50,564 nt of DNA from Deltaproteobacteria bacterium (GCA_016931115.1 JAFGFM010000233.1:1-50564), one strand, 5' to 3'. Shown: positions 15,823 through 24,928, counted from the first letter of the stretch. Translations and numbers: made by a program. Notes: generated from the sequence alone by a model not told the origin.

Positions 15823-16327
15823 AGACAGACTGATTGAGTTTTATTACAGCGAGGCTAATGACCTTGAGGCAAAGAGGGTTTTCAAGCACCTCCAGTCCTG
15901 CAATGATTGCCTGGAATACCTGAATACCCTTGACCACATTACAGGGCAGCTTGATCACTTTGTTAACCAGACTCCTTCAGAGGACACCTTTGACCTGATT
16001 ATGAAAGATATAGAGGTTGTACCCCTTAAAAACACATATAAAAAAGAGCTGTTCTCGGTGCTTCCTTTTATCAGGATAGTTATATTTATTCTGTTTGTTC
16101 TGGCAGCCCTGCATTTCTGTCAGGGTTGGCTTACTATTTTGCCTTTATGGGAAGTTATCAGAGAATACAGAATTATACAGGTTTTAGGTAGTTATGGATT
16201 AGTGGCTGTTGTCTTTTTTATCTTTGGAAGTTTTGTAACCCTTTCCATAACCCCGGTATTACTAATGGACTCTGAAAGGTTAAAAAACATGATCAGGCAG
16301 GTGTGTAATTATGGAGAAACAAAATAG
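15806..16327 (+). CDS. membrane-bound zinc-finger anti-sigma factor
   Basis: The 173-aa protein opens with a ZAS-like domain: His28, Cys32 and Cys35 in the motif HLQSCNDCLEYL, with helices that would wrap the ECF sigma. Two hydrophobic segments follow (about 78-97 and 130-155), placing the N-terminus in the cytoplasm with a short periplasmic loop. It overlaps the sigma gene by 17 bases and is followed after 15 bases by a membrane protein with zinc ribbons. The ZAS cysteine pair may sense oxidants, as in other ZAS proteins, or release may depend on proteolysis. The segment between the helices is too short for a substantial sensor domain. Confidence 0.85.
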   Translation: MQHPNKDRLIEFYYSEANDLEAKRVFKHLQSCNDCLEYLNTLDHITGQLDHFVNQTPSEDTFDLIMKDIEVVPLKNTYKKELFSVLPFIRIVIFILFVLAALHFCQGWLTILPLWEVIREYRIIQVLGSYGLVAVVFFIFGSFVTLSITPVLLMDSERLKNMIRQVCNYGETK

Positions 16328-16342
16328 TTAATGGAGGTAATT

Positions 16343-17395
16343 ATGAATAGAAAAAAACTTATAAGAAGACTGGCCATCCCCGCAGCCGTTATTTGCATAG
16401 TTACAATAATGGCATTAATTTTTCAGACACCCTTTGAAAAAAAGCAGGAAAAACAACATGAAGAAAGATTAAAGGCTCATATAAATGAACTTATACAGAA
16501 CTATCAGAAATATGTCACTGAAACCGCTTCAAAGATTAAAGCTATCCCTGTTGATCCGAAGATAATCGGTGAAATTCAGTCAAAAATCCTGAAGGAAAAT
16601 CAGGTTAAGTTATACCTGTGGCTCGCAGACAAAAATGGTGAATTTGTCTTCGGCAGCCCTGCAATAGCATTTGCCAAGATGAACCGGATGTATGAAAAGT
16701 ATAAAAACAGCATTCAGAATGACGGCCATTTTTTTAATCAATTTGATTATCTCTCAAAACTTATATCTCATAACGAGGAGATAGATTTTTCTGAATTTGA
16801 GTCTTATACGGTTTTTAAAAACCAAAAATATAAATGGCGTTTCTACAAAGAGGGAGGTGTTTACAGGCACAATTATATTCAGCCATACCGGTTTTTACTC
16901 TCCTCTCTTGTAACTGATGAAACAGGCAAGGTAATAGGAGAGATGTTTCTTAAGGTAGATGATTTTATCAACCATGAACTTTATTACAGAGGCGTTGCCG
17001 ATGGCATAACAGACACGTTAAAACCCATATTCGGCTTTATGGCTCTCTTTTCAGGCATGTTTCTGTGGTTCCTGTTACCAGCCTGGGTTTACACCGATGC
17101 AAGGCAGCGGGATGTTAGTAAACCCGGTTTGTGGGCATTTCTTGCGCTGATATCCCTGTTCTTCGGGCTTACAATCTATCTGCTTGCAAGGCCAGAAAAC
17201 TACAAGGTCTTTCATTGCCCACAGTGCGAAAATGAACTTAACGGTACAAAGGCATTCTGCCCCCATTGCGGATTTGATCTGTCAGGCACGTTCTGCAGGC
17301 AATGTCAGTATCCGGTAAAACAATCATGGCAGTTTTGCCCCAATTGCAGGGCCAAATTACAGGAGCCAAAAAAAACTGAAGAGGGTAGTAAATAA
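16343..17395 (+). CDS. membrane protein with extracytoplasmic domain and two C-terminal zinc ribbons
   Basis: This 350-aa protein has an N-terminal membrane helix (about 9-27), a roughly 195-residue extracytoplasmic region with a PAS/Cache-like segment (LYLWLADKNGEFVFGSPA), and two further membrane helices around 230-285. A cytoplasmic tail carries two double-CxxC zinc ribbons (CPQCENELNGTKAFCPHCG and CRQCQYPVKQSWQFCPNC). The start is ATG 16343-16345, because GGAGG at 16334-16338 is ideally placed for it; an ATG at 16331 overlaps that site. As third gene of the sigma operon it may be the sensor that signals to the anti-sigma factor, which is inference. I do not know a named family for the full architecture. 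Confidence 0.8.
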   Translation: MNRKKLIRRLAIPAAVICIVTIMALIFQTPFEKKQEKQHEERLKAHINELIQNYQKYVTETASKIKAIPVDPKIIGEIQSKILKENQVKLYLWLADKNGEFVFGSPAIAFAKMNRMYEKYKNSIQNDGHFFNQFDYLSKLISHNEEIDFSEFESYTVFKNQKYKWRFYKEGGVYRHNYIQPYRFLLSSLVTDETGKVIGEMFLKVDDFINHELYYRGVADGITDTLKPIFGFMALFSGMFLWFLLPAWVYTDARQRDVSKPGLWAFLALISLFFGLTIYLLARPENYKVFHCPQCENELNGTKAFCPHCGFDLSGTFCRQCQYPVKQSWQFCPNCRAKLQEPKKTEEGSK

Positions 17396-17402
17396 AAAAA
17401 GC

Positions 17403-17440
17403 GGCCGGGAGGAGGGTAATTCTCCCGGCCTTTCTTTTTT
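17403..17440 (+). terminator. intrinsic terminator of the ECF sigma operon
   Basis: GGCCGGGAG (17403-17411) pairs with CTCCCGGCC (17422-17430), followed by TTTCTTTTTT (17431-17440). It begins 8 bases after the stop codon. Confidence 0.9.
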
Positions 17441-17553
17441 AAATGGAATTAATTCTAAGCTAAAACATTAACTGGATAATAAAGAACAATCACACAGATG
17501 TCAATAATTTATAGCTAAAGATATTGTAAATTATTTGTAAAATCTATCTGTTA

Positions 17554-18144
17554 TTAAGACCTGATTAATGGTTTATATTTGAATTTCTGACCACCCACCG
17601 ATACCTCGATCATCAGGCCTCCTTTACTATGTAAAAAGATAGCCATGCCTTTATAATAGGTAGTTTGGGCCTGCAAAAGGGTATTCGGGTTTTTACTGGC
17701 TCCGGCACTGCTGCCAAAGTTGCCGGCCTGGGCCTCTACTCCTGCTGTAATAGCTACGGCCTGTGCAGTGGCATTAAATTCAAATGCACCGATGGTAAAT
17801 TCATCAAAGGCCCGTTTGTCTTTAAAAAAGATGATTTCACTGAATTTCTTTCCACCTGCCTGAAAACCGATTGAACCCTCTATTACAGTAACCCTTCCAG
17901 TGAATTCCCCGCCCCTGAAGACCTTTCCATTGCCATATGATCCGCCAAAGATAAGGCCACCTTTTCCAATTGATGGGAAAATTGCATAACCATAACAGTT
18001 GTTTAAAAAACTATTTGACACATTTGATTCCCTGAATATTTTTATGGCATTTGCATAATCATCATCTTCTCCAGCAAGGGAAAGCGGGGAGAGATTAATC
18101 AACATCATAATGAATATAATTAAAACATATTTCAGCCTTTTCAT
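17554..18144 (-). CDS. secreted SYLF (YSC84-like) lipid-binding domain protein
   Basis: The 196-aa protein has a signal peptide (cleaved near LSLAGED) and a full SYLF domain: GYAIFPSIGKGGLIFGGSYG, GKVFRGGEFTGRVTVIEGSIG, then SEIIFFKDKRAFDEFTIGAFEF and AVAITAGVEAQAG. In bacteria these periplasmic or outer-membrane proteins are thought to bind lipids; in eukaryotes SYLF binds phosphoinositides. The start is ATG 18142-18144 with AAGGAG 6-7 bases upstream; the longer frame lacks a site. It is monocistronic, and a single copy is visible. Confidence 0.9.
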   Translation of the reverse strand: MKRLKYVLIIFIMMLINLSPLSLAGEDDDYANAIKIFRESNVSNSFLNNCYGYAIFPSIGKGGLIFGGSYGNGKVFRGGEFTGRVTVIEGSIGFQAGGKKFSEIIFFKDKRAFDEFTIGAFEFNATAQAVAITAGVEAQAGNFGSSAGASKNPNTLLQAQTTYYKGMAIFLHSKGGLMIEVSVGGQKFKYKPLIRS

Positions 18145-18532
18145 ATTTTTCTCCTTTTTAGATTGGTGCCTTATACAAAAAAAATAAATATATAGCAAAA
18201 AATATCAGGATTTAACCTGATACAATTATTTACAATGCCTGAAATCATTGGTGCACGATATTAAAAAGTAAAATGAGTACCCTAAATAGCATTATTATTA
18301 CTGATTGTTACTACAATTATTCCCTGTTTCCATGTTTATTAATTAGTGTTAATATGTTTTTAAAAATATCTTATATTAAAAAATTAAATATATTCATAGG
18401 GTTAAATAAAAAAATATTAAAATATCGATCAAAATTCATTATCAGGTGTCTAATGAACCGTTATTACAGATTGTATTGCAGCGTGTTTATATGTCTGAAG
18501 ATCTGAAACCACTTCAGGGAAGGAGAAACATC
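18145..18532. other. AT-rich intergenic region between divergent genes
   Basis: This 388-base stretch is strongly AT-rich. It must hold the divergent promoters for the SYLF and YXWGXW genes, but no clear -35/-10 pair, repeat or RNA structure stands out. A 77-codon open frame in it (18273-18506) is Ile/Tyr/Lys-rich, as expected by chance in AT-rich DNA, and has no ribosome binding site. Confidence 0.6.
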
Positions 18533-20173
18533 TTGAAGAGCTTAATTATAATAGTTTTATCATTATTGTTTACGGCCGGAACCATGTACGGTCAGACAAA
18601 TCAACCACCTCCTGTACCATACGAGGAGCAGCCGGAAGTGCAGACACGCGGTCCTGTAAATGAGGCATTTGCGCAGCCGGTAGCCATTGAAGAAAATGAG
18701 GGCTATATAGTGCCCAAGGCACCGCCTGTCGACATAGAGGAGACTCTCCCTGCGAAAAGGCCAGTAGGCGAGCAGTTTGCATGGATACCCGGATACTGGG
18801 CCTGGGACTCGGAAAGGGATGACCATATATGGATAAGCGGATGCTGGAGGGCAGTTCCCCCTGGCAAATACTGGAATCCTGGTTACTGGGCAAAGGTACA
18901 AGGCGGCTACAGATGGGTGGCCGGTTTCTGGGCACCTGTAAGTAATGCAGAGGTCGAGTATTTACCTCCGCCCCCTGCGGTTACCTATATTGAACCGGCA
19001 GGAGCTGATAGACCCGATATGATATGGGTACCGGCATGCTGGTACTGGTCTAATGGCCGCTATACTTTGCGGTCAGGCTACTGGATTCAAGCCCGTGAAG
19101 ACTGGGTCTGGGTTCCATCACATTATTTATGGACACCGCGTGGCCATGTTTTTGTGAGCGGGCACTGGGATTATCCGCTTCTCCACCGTGGCGTATTGTT
19201 TGCGCCTGTTTATTTTCGTGGGAATCTTTATGGAAGACATAGATTATCTTATTCGCTGAGTATTGTCCTGGATCTGGGTAACCTTGAGTTTGGCCTTTTT
19301 ACCAGGCCCGGGTACCGGCACTATTATTTTGGAGATTACTATGACAACTTCTATATTGGGATTGGTATTTTCCCGTGGTTTGAGAGCGTAACAAGACGCA
19401 CATGGTATGACCCCATCTATCTGCATAACCGCTGGAGTCATCGAAGGCATGATCGCGACTGGTGGAAGCATGAACGGCGCGAATATGAACGGCGCAGGGC
19501 TGATAGAGATTTGCGGCCTCCAAGGACATATCATGAGATGGAACGTCGTGTGAAAAATATGGCTGAATCCCGGAAAAAAAATTATGAGGTGGCCGCCCCT
19601 ATGAACAGGATTATTGAAAGGAAGGCAACCACCTTCAAGTACAGGCAGATCAAACCTGAAGACCGCAGACAGATATCGAGACATTCCGAAGACCTTCAAA
19701 AAAATATCAGGGAGAGAAGTCAGAGGGAGGCACTTGAAAATTCAATCAGAAACGATCGGCCAGTGAGGGTGAACACCCGCACGCAGAAACCTATAGAACG
19801 GCAGGCCCCGATAAATCGCCCAGGAACTGATATTAATAAAATAGAAAGGCCGGAAATGCGAACACCGGTAGAGGGTAATAATTCTGATGAAAATAATTCA
19901 AGGCGCAGTGTAACTTCGTACCCCAGGCCTGTACGCTCGGAAGAGGTGAGGGGTGAGCGCTCAACTACTCCATCTACTCAGGGAAATGTTAAAGAGAGTG
20001 TACAGCGCAAAGATCGACAGGTTAAACCTGATAATGTGAGAACTCCTGCTCCACAGGTATATGACAGGTTTAAAGAGGAGCTTAAAAAGAAACAGGCTTC
20101 ATCTGATCAGGGTGAAATAGAGGTAAAACAAGAGAGAAAAGCCAGACCAAGGATTGATAAAATTAAGAGATAA
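18533..20173 (+). CDS. YXWGXW-repeat secreted protein with basic C-terminal tail
   Basis: The 546-aa product starts at TTG 18533 with AAGGAG 7 bases upstream, giving a signal peptide (KSLIIIVLSLLFTAGTMYGQ); the ATG-started frame 29 codons longer lacks a site and would bury the signal. From about residue 75 to 245 it has at least eight W-x-x-G/A-x-W units: WIPGYWAW, WISGCWRA, WNPGYWAK, WVAGFWAP, WVPACWYW, LRSGYWIQ, WVPSHYLW and FVSGHWDY. This is the YXWGXW repeat of unknown function in exported proteins. The C-terminal half is Arg/Glu/Pro-rich and low in complexity (about 320-546), probably disordered and able to bind polyanions or cell wall. It stands alone. A role in the envelope or extracellular matrix is inference. 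Confidence 0.88.
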   Translation: MKSLIIIVLSLLFTAGTMYGQTNQPPPVPYEEQPEVQTRGPVNEAFAQPVAIEENEGYIVPKAPPVDIEETLPAKRPVGEQFAWIPGYWAWDSERDDHIWISGCWRAVPPGKYWNPGYWAKVQGGYRWVAGFWAPVSNAEVEYLPPPPAVTYIEPAGADRPDMIWVPACWYWSNGRYTLRSGYWIQAREDWVWVPSHYLWTPRGHVFVSGHWDYPLLHRGVLFAPVYFRGNLYGRHRLSYSLSIVLDLGNLEFGLFTRPGYRHYYFGDYYDNFYIGIGIFPWFESVTRRTWYDPIYLHNRWSHRRHDRDWWKHERREYERRRADRDLRPPRTYHEMERRVKNMAESRKKNYEVAAPMNRIIERKATTFKYRQIKPEDRRQISRHSEDLQKNIRERSQREALENSIRNDRPVRVNTRTQKPIERQAPINRPGTDINKIERPEMRTPVEGNNSDENNSRRSVTSYPRPVRSEEVRGERSTTPSTQGNVKESVQRKDRQVKPDNVRTPAPQVYDRFKEELKKKQASSDQGEIEVKQERKARPRIDKIKR

Positions 20174-20202
20174 TTCAATATATTTTAGGTCATAATCAGG
20201 AG

Positions 20203-20230
20203 AGGGGCCATTGCGAAAGCTATGGCCCCT
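20203..20230. terminator. hairpin between convergent genes
   Basis: AGGGGCCAT (20203-20211) and ATGGCCCCT (20222-20230) form a perfect 9-bp stem. It lies between the convergent YXWGXW and 2-oxoacid oxidoreductase beta genes. No U tract follows on either strand, so termination strength is uncertain. Confidence 0.5.
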
Positions 20231-20252
20231 GTCATACCATCTATATCGTCTC

Positions 20253-21179
20253 TTATGCCCTGATGCTGCAAAGGGCCTGAAGGATACTAAACCTGTTATC
20301 AGACTGCTGCTGCAAAACGCTTATCTCTTGATCTTTAAGGTGATTGAACTTACCTATCAGTTTCAGCATCTCATTTATCGGTTTTGGTTTGGCTACTGGT
20401 TGAGTAATCCTATAAGCCCCGTTTCCCACTTCCCACAGAGGGAAATAGTTTGACTGGACTGCGGCACGACACACTGTAATGGATGAATCAGGTTTTACCT
20501 TCCAGCCTACTGTGCATGGGCAGAAGACATGCAGATATACAAACCCCTGTTTTACCATCTCCTTTGCCTTTGTAAGTTTTTTTGCGTAATCCTCCAGGTG
20601 GCTTAGGGTTGCAGTGGCAACATAGGGGATGTCATGCATGGCCATTATCATGGGCATATTCTTTGAATTGGTTGTCTTTCCTATGCTTTTTAATCCAACC
20701 GGGGTAGTGCTTGTTGCTGCTCCATAAGGGGTAGCGCTGCTTCTCTGAACACCTGTGTTCATGTATCCTTCATTATCATAACAGATATAGATAATGTTTT
20801 CGTTGCGCTCTGCTGCACCGCTTATGGTCTGTATGCCTATATCCTGTGCGCAGCCGTCACCTGTATGACATACAATTGTGGCGTCAATCCCTGCCTTTTT
20901 GTAGTACCTCGCCAGACCTGTTGCACTCGATGCGACACCGGTCATAACACAGGCATAGTAAGAATGTTTGTGCCATGCCCTGTCATTCTGGCCATGTATG
21001 GTTGGCGCGCTGCATCCCGGTGTGCCCAGCAGGATACTATCTTTGCCCATGATCTTTGAAACAAGGCGAAGATTAAGTTCCATTATACAACCAGGGCAGC
21101 ATGCATTCCCAGGAGAAAACTGGTCTTCATCGCAAAAGTACTCAGTAACTTTTGGTAACTTATTTAATTTTTCAGCCAT
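20253..21179 (-). CDS. 2-oxoacid:ferredoxin oxidoreductase, beta (thiamine pyrophosphate) subunit
   Basis: The 308-aa subunit carries the TPP motif GDGCAQDIG followed after the usual spacing by YDNEGYMNTGVQRS, where the Asn and Gly contact the Mg-diphosphate. N-terminal cysteines in NACCPGCIMEL fit the cluster-binding region of PorB-type subunits. The enzyme oxidatively decarboxylates a 2-oxoacid with CoA to acyl-CoA, CO2 and reduced ferredoxin. It is last in the gene order gamma-delta-alpha-beta, 17 bases after the alpha gene. Pyruvate is the commonest substrate, but the linkage to an acyl ligase and reductase suggests a branched or aromatic 2-oxoacid may be used instead; sequence alone cannot decide. 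Confidence 0.9.
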   Translation of the reverse strand: MAEKLNKLPKVTEYFCDEDQFSPGNACCPGCIMELNLRLVSKIMGKDSILLGTPGCSAPTIHGQNDRAWHKHSYYACVMTGVASSATGLARYYKKAGIDATIVCHTGDGCAQDIGIQTISGAAERNENIIYICYDNEGYMNTGVQRSSATPYGAATSTTPVGLKSIGKTTNSKNMPMIMAMHDIPYVATATLSHLEDYAKKLTKAKEMVKQGFVYLHVFCPCTVGWKVKPDSSITVCRAAVQSNYFPLWEVGNGAYRITQPVAKPKPINEMLKLIGKFNHLKDQEISVLQQQSDNRFSILQALCSIRA

Positions 21180-21196
21180 AATAATTCCTTTCTTCC

Positions 21197-22384
21197 CTAT
21201 GGTAACCAGGTAAGTTCCTGGTAGGGTTTGTTCTGGGATGCCTTATAAATCTCATCGACCATACCTGAGATATGTTCCTTGGTAATATCCATATTGGCAA
21301 GACCATCAATAAAGCTCAACATGGGCATGATGCCGATGTGCCTTGTCAGGGCGCATACCTCCTGAAATACAGGCCCGCAATTCCAGCCAAAACAGATGCT
21401 GCGATCCAGAACCCCGATCGCCTTTTTACCCTTTAAAATATGGCATAATTTTTCAACAGGGAAGGGGCGGAAGAAACGTAATTTTACTAACCCTACCTTT
21501 ATACCCTGCTCACGTTTGGCATCAATAACTGTCCTTGCAGTACCAACAGCGCTTCCGGTTGCAACCAGAACAATATCCGCATCATCACATCGGTACGACT
21601 CAATCTGACCGCCATAACCGCGCCCGAATTCATTTTTAAAATCTTGATCGATTTTATCCCACAGCTCTTTGGATCGTTCCATGGCCGCCATATGTTTCTT
21701 GCGGTATTCGACAAAACCCATGCCAATACCATGGCTCCCGCAACCGGTGCCTGCGCCGGCAACTAACTTCATTCTCTGTGGCTGCTCTTTTAAAGGCGCA
21801 AGAAAACGATCCACATCCTCCTGTTCAGGGATATCCACACTCTCAGCCAGAAAGGAGAGATAATAACCATCATAGTTTACCATAACAGGGAGCTGGATAT
21901 CATAGTCTTCAGCCAGCCTGTATGACATTATGATGGTATCCAGTATCTCCTGGCAGTTTTCAACCACAATCTGGATCCAGCCGGAATCTCTTGTGCAGAT
22001 CATATCCTGCTGGCCAGAATAAACCGCATGTATTCCGGGCGGCTCTCGATTGACATTTACCATAACAAGCGGGGCCCTGTAGCCGGATGTCTGGAGCATG
22101 GTATCATACATATAAACAAGCCCGTATGATGAGGTGGCTGTAAATGCCCTGCCTCCAGCCATGACAGCGGCACATGCCACATTCTGTGCCGAGTTTTCAC
22201 CCTCTACAGCAACATATTCACAGTCAAGCAGGCCATCAGCATGAAATTTAGCAAGCTGCTCCACAAGTTCACTCTGTGGGGTAATCGGGTAGGCCGACAC
22301 CACATCTGGGCGGCAGCGAAGTACCGCATAGGCCGCAGCGGTATTTCCGGTAATTACCTTTATATTTTTAGATCTTGCAGTCAT
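21197..22384 (-). CDS. 2-oxoacid:ferredoxin oxidoreductase, alpha subunit
   Basis: The 395-aa protein has the pyrimidine-binding fold of PorA-type subunits (TGNTAAAYAVLRCRPDVVSA, then YPITPQSELVEQL and VEGENSAQNVACAAVMAGGR). These contact the thiamine aminopyrimidine and the neighbouring subunit. The later part carries the domain II transketolase C-like fold (VGLVKLRFFRPFPVEKL). The chosen start is ATG 22382-22384 because GGAG at 22394-22397 is 9 bases upstream; an ATG two codons earlier is too close to it. The start lies inside the delta gene's 3' end, a 17-base overlap that couples translation. Together with beta, gamma and delta it makes a complete four-subunit enzyme. Confidence 0.92.
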   Translation of the reverse strand: MTARSKNIKVITGNTAAAYAVLRCRPDVVSAYPITPQSELVEQLAKFHADGLLDCEYVAVEGENSAQNVACAAVMAGGRAFTATSSYGLVYMYDTMLQTSGYRAPLVMVNVNREPPGIHAVYSGQQDMICTRDSGWIQIVVENCQEILDTIIMSYRLAEDYDIQLPVMVNYDGYYLSFLAESVDIPEQEDVDRFLAPLKEQPQRMKLVAGAGTGCGSHGIGMGFVEYRKKHMAAMERSKELWDKIDQDFKNEFGRGYGGQIESYRCDDADIVLVATGSAVGTARTVIDAKREQGIKVGLVKLRFFRPFPVEKLCHILKGKKAIGVLDRSICFGWNCGPVFQEVCALTRHIGIMPMLSFIDGLANMDITKEHISGMVDEIYKASQNKPYQELTWLP

Positions 22385-22676
22385 CAGCATAATCTCCTTC
22401 CTGTGTCATAGTAATTGCTTTTTTCGGGCATTCCTTTGCACATATACCGCAACCCTTGCAAAACCCCAGGTTAATTAAAAAGTAGTCATCTTTTATACTT
22501 ATACATTGTGGTGGGCAAAAGGTCATACATATGCCACAACCATTGCATATCTCGTTATTTATGACAGGACGAGAGGTTCTCCAGTCACCTGTGTTCAGAC
22601 ATAGAAGGGGGTTATTGCCGTCAGACCAGCATGCCTCATATTTGTAGATATATTTTTCTTCTTTTTTTAATCCCAT
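22368..22676 (-). CDS. 2-oxoacid:ferredoxin oxidoreductase, delta (2x[4Fe-4S] ferredoxin) subunit
   Basis: The 102-aa protein has two ferredoxin clusters, CNGCGICMTFCP and CKGCGICAKECP, the PorD layout that wires the TPP site to free ferredoxin. An N-terminal extension of about 45 residues (ACWSDGNNPLLC, TGDWRTSRPV) is also typical of PorD. It overlaps the gamma gene by 10 bases and the alpha gene by 17, so all subunits are translationally coupled. All eight cluster cysteines are present. Confidence 0.94.
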   Translation of the reverse strand: MGLKKEEKYIYKYEACWSDGNNPLLCLNTGDWRTSRPVINNEICNGCGICMTFCPPQCISIKDDYFLINLGFCKGCGICAKECPKKAITMTQEGDYADDCKI

Positions 22677-23224
22677 GAATAGACCTCCACTTCATTATAT
22701 CCCCTTTGTGCATTCCGGATATTTCTCTCCAGCATATCACCTTCAAGGTAATCACCGAATCCTCTGAAAATGGATTCCAGCGTGACCCACCCGGTGGTGG
22801 CAGCAAGCGCCCCGATCAGGCAGGTATTTGGTATATCCCTGCCGATTTCACACAGGGCTACCTGGGTTGCGTTAATAACCCCTGCCTTTTCAAGGTTATC
22901 TGAAGGTCTGCCGTTAAATGGTTTCGGGCTATTAAGTATCAGTACACCCCCTGGTTTCAGACCTTCATAAAGGTTTCCTATTTCAAGAAGGGTAGGGTCT
23001 ATAACCATAAGACAGTCGGGTGTATAGATCTGGGTCTTCTCCCTTACAGGCTCTGTATCAAAACGGGTAAAGGCTACTACAGGCATTCCTCTGCGTTCAA
23101 ACCCGTACATGGGAAAACTTGCAACATGTTTTCCCTCATAGGCGCAGGCAGAGGCAAGCATCCTTGCTGCAAGCACTGCTCCCTGCCCACCCCTTCCGTG
23201 AAATCTTATCTCTTTTGCGGACAT
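22667..23224 (-). CDS. 2-oxoacid:ferredoxin oxidoreductase, gamma subunit
   Basis: The 185-aa protein starts EIRFHGRGGQGAVLAARMLA a few residues in, the signature of PorC-type gamma subunits that bind CoA, and continues with FPMYGFERRGMPVVAFTRFD. The start is ATG 23222-23224, overlapping the TAA of the ligase gene by one base, with AAGGAG about 10 bases upstream inside that gene; an ATG seven codons earlier lacks a site. Coupling to the ligase gene indicates that the ligase and oxidoreductase work in the same pathway. Confidence 0.92.
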   Translation of the reverse strand: MSAKEIRFHGRGGQGAVLAARMLASACAYEGKHVASFPMYGFERRGMPVVAFTRFDTEPVREKTQIYTPDCLMVIDPTLLEIGNLYEGLKPGGVLILNSPKPFNGRPSDNLEKAGVINATQVALCEIGRDIPNTCLIGALAATTGWVTLESIFRGFGDYLEGDMLERNIRNAQRGYNEVEVYSWD

Positions 23225-24909
23225 TACTTGTATGCTCCTTTCCATGATATCCGGACTTCGTCCAATAATCTTTTTTCTATGTCTGTGCGTAATGCCTTTT
23301 TATCCAGTTTCCCTGCATTTGTCATGGGCATATTCTCTATAAAGACGACCCGTTCAGGAAATTGCAATACAGAGGCATTCTGGGATTTTAAAAAATCTAT
23401 AACCCCTTCAAATGTAAGCGCAGCACCTTTTTGTGCTTCTATGTAGGCGCAGACCCTCTCGCCCATGAGTTTGTCAGGCATGGGAATAACCCCTACAAGG
23501 GCAACATCAGGATGCAGTATAATAAGCTTTTCTATGTCAGTAGCGCTTATACTCTCTCCACCCCTGTTGATCATCTCCTTGATCCTGCCACAAAGGGTTA
23601 TATAACCCTGTTCGCTTATCATGGCAATATCTCCTGTCCTGAAAAATCCATATTCATCAAAGATTTTGGCATTTTCTTCAGGATTATTGTAATACCCTGA
23701 AAAAACAGACGGACCTTTTACCAGCAGCTCACCGGGGGTATTACATGGTAATTCTGCACCTTTTGAATCAATAACCTTATATGTATCATAGGGGAATGTA
23801 GGTCTGCCCACAGTGCGGCAAATAGTATCAAAACTGTCTGCTGTGCGAGTAATGCAGGTCATTCCCTCGGTTGCGCCATATCCATTATAATAACTGACAT
23901 TCAAACGATCTGTGATCTCTTTTATCATATCACTGTGGCTTGCACCCCCACCGGAGTGCATCTTTTTCAGGGAACTCAGGTTATACTTATCTATATCCTC
24001 ATATTGAAGCAGTCTCTGGGCAAGCGTGGGGACCCAGATTACAGACGTGACCTTCTCCTCTTCTATTGTCCGGCAAATATCGGAATTGTCGGTTGATTTT
24101 TGAAACACAAGCGTCCCCTGTGTTATTATGCTGCCAAGGAGCCCCTTTGAAAATGAGAGATCATGGCCCACAGGCCCTACAACCATATTGATATCTTCGC
24201 AGTGCTGATCCCATGACCTTGAACAGAATTCAACCGCACAGGCAAGGCTGTTGTGAGTGCGTGGCACTATCTTTGGCTCACCGGTTGTCCCGCCTGTAGG
24301 CCCCATATGGGCAACCTGACGCGGGTCAGGCCTGCGGTTTGTCAGCAGGATTCTATTTTCCTTTGTTAAAGGGGTTTCATGGATCAGATCTTCCATGCAT
24401 TTATAAACCGCACCTTCAATCTTACCACGAACAGTGATCACATTTTTTATCTCAGGATGATCTTTAAGCACGCTTTCAACCATTGGTGCGTAATCGAATT
24501 TACTTGTTCTGGCTGCTACAACCCAGTATTTTGCCCCAGTAAGTTTTATAAGCCTCTCTATCTCAAATTGCCGGTACCTGTCGATCAGAAGCACTGGGAT
24601 TACCCCAATCTTCTGACATGCAAAATAGACAAAAACAAATTCATTCCAGTTGGGGAGCTGCACAAGGACACGGTCAAGGGGTTGAATACCCAGTTTGATC
24701 ATGGCAACAGCTAAACGATCAGCCTTTTCGCGCGCCTCACCATAGGTATAGCGGCTTACCCTGTCAATAAATGCCACTTTGTCAGGATGGATATCAGCTG
24801 CCAGATCAAGATAATCACCTAATGTAAAACCGCGCCACCAGCCCCTGGCGATATATCTCTTTTCATCTTCAGCTTTATATGGAACTGCACCTTCAAGTAA
24901 TTTGAACAT
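23224..24909 (-). CDS. AMP-dependent acyl/aryl-acid ligase (EntE/DhbE-like)
   Basis: The 561-aa enzyme has the adenylating superfamily motifs: the P-loop-like GPTGGTTGEPKIVPRTH, YYNGYGATEGMTCITRT, the RTGDIAMISEQGYITLCGR hinge region, and near the end TNAGKLDKKALR with the catalytic Lys. The N-terminus (YIARGWWRGFTLGDYLDLAAD) resembles 2,3-dihydroxybenzoate-AMP ligases and aryl-CoA ligases more than acetyl-CoA synthetases. It would activate a carboxylic acid with ATP, probably to the CoA thioester. The start ATG 24907-24909 has GGAGGT at 24915-24920; the longer frame starts inside the upstream flavoprotein gene. The acid is unknown; an aromatic or cyclic acid is a guess from the subfamily. 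Confidence 0.88.
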   Translation of the reverse strand: MFKLLEGAVPYKAEDEKRYIARGWWRGFTLGDYLDLAADIHPDKVAFIDRVSRYTYGEAREKADRLAVAMIKLGIQPLDRVLVQLPNWNEFVFVYFACQKIGVIPVLLIDRYRQFEIERLIKLTGAKYWVVAARTSKFDYAPMVESVLKDHPEIKNVITVRGKIEGAVYKCMEDLIHETPLTKENRILLTNRRPDPRQVAHMGPTGGTTGEPKIVPRTHNSLACAVEFCSRSWDQHCEDINMVVGPVGHDLSFSKGLLGSIITQGTLVFQKSTDNSDICRTIEEEKVTSVIWVPTLAQRLLQYEDIDKYNLSSLKKMHSGGGASHSDMIKEITDRLNVSYYNGYGATEGMTCITRTADSFDTICRTVGRPTFPYDTYKVIDSKGAELPCNTPGELLVKGPSVFSGYYNNPEENAKIFDEYGFFRTGDIAMISEQGYITLCGRIKEMINRGGESISATDIEKLIILHPDVALVGVIPMPDKLMGERVCAYIEAQKGAALTFEGVIDFLKSQNASVLQFPERVVFIENMPMTNAGKLDKKALRTDIEKRLLDEVRISWKGAYK

Positions 24910-24928
24910 CCGTGACCTCCATATGGGT

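Noticed and set aside
18273-18506. 77-codon frame between SYLF and YXWGXW genes
   Set aside because: Composition matches random AT-rich DNA and no ribosome binding site precedes it.
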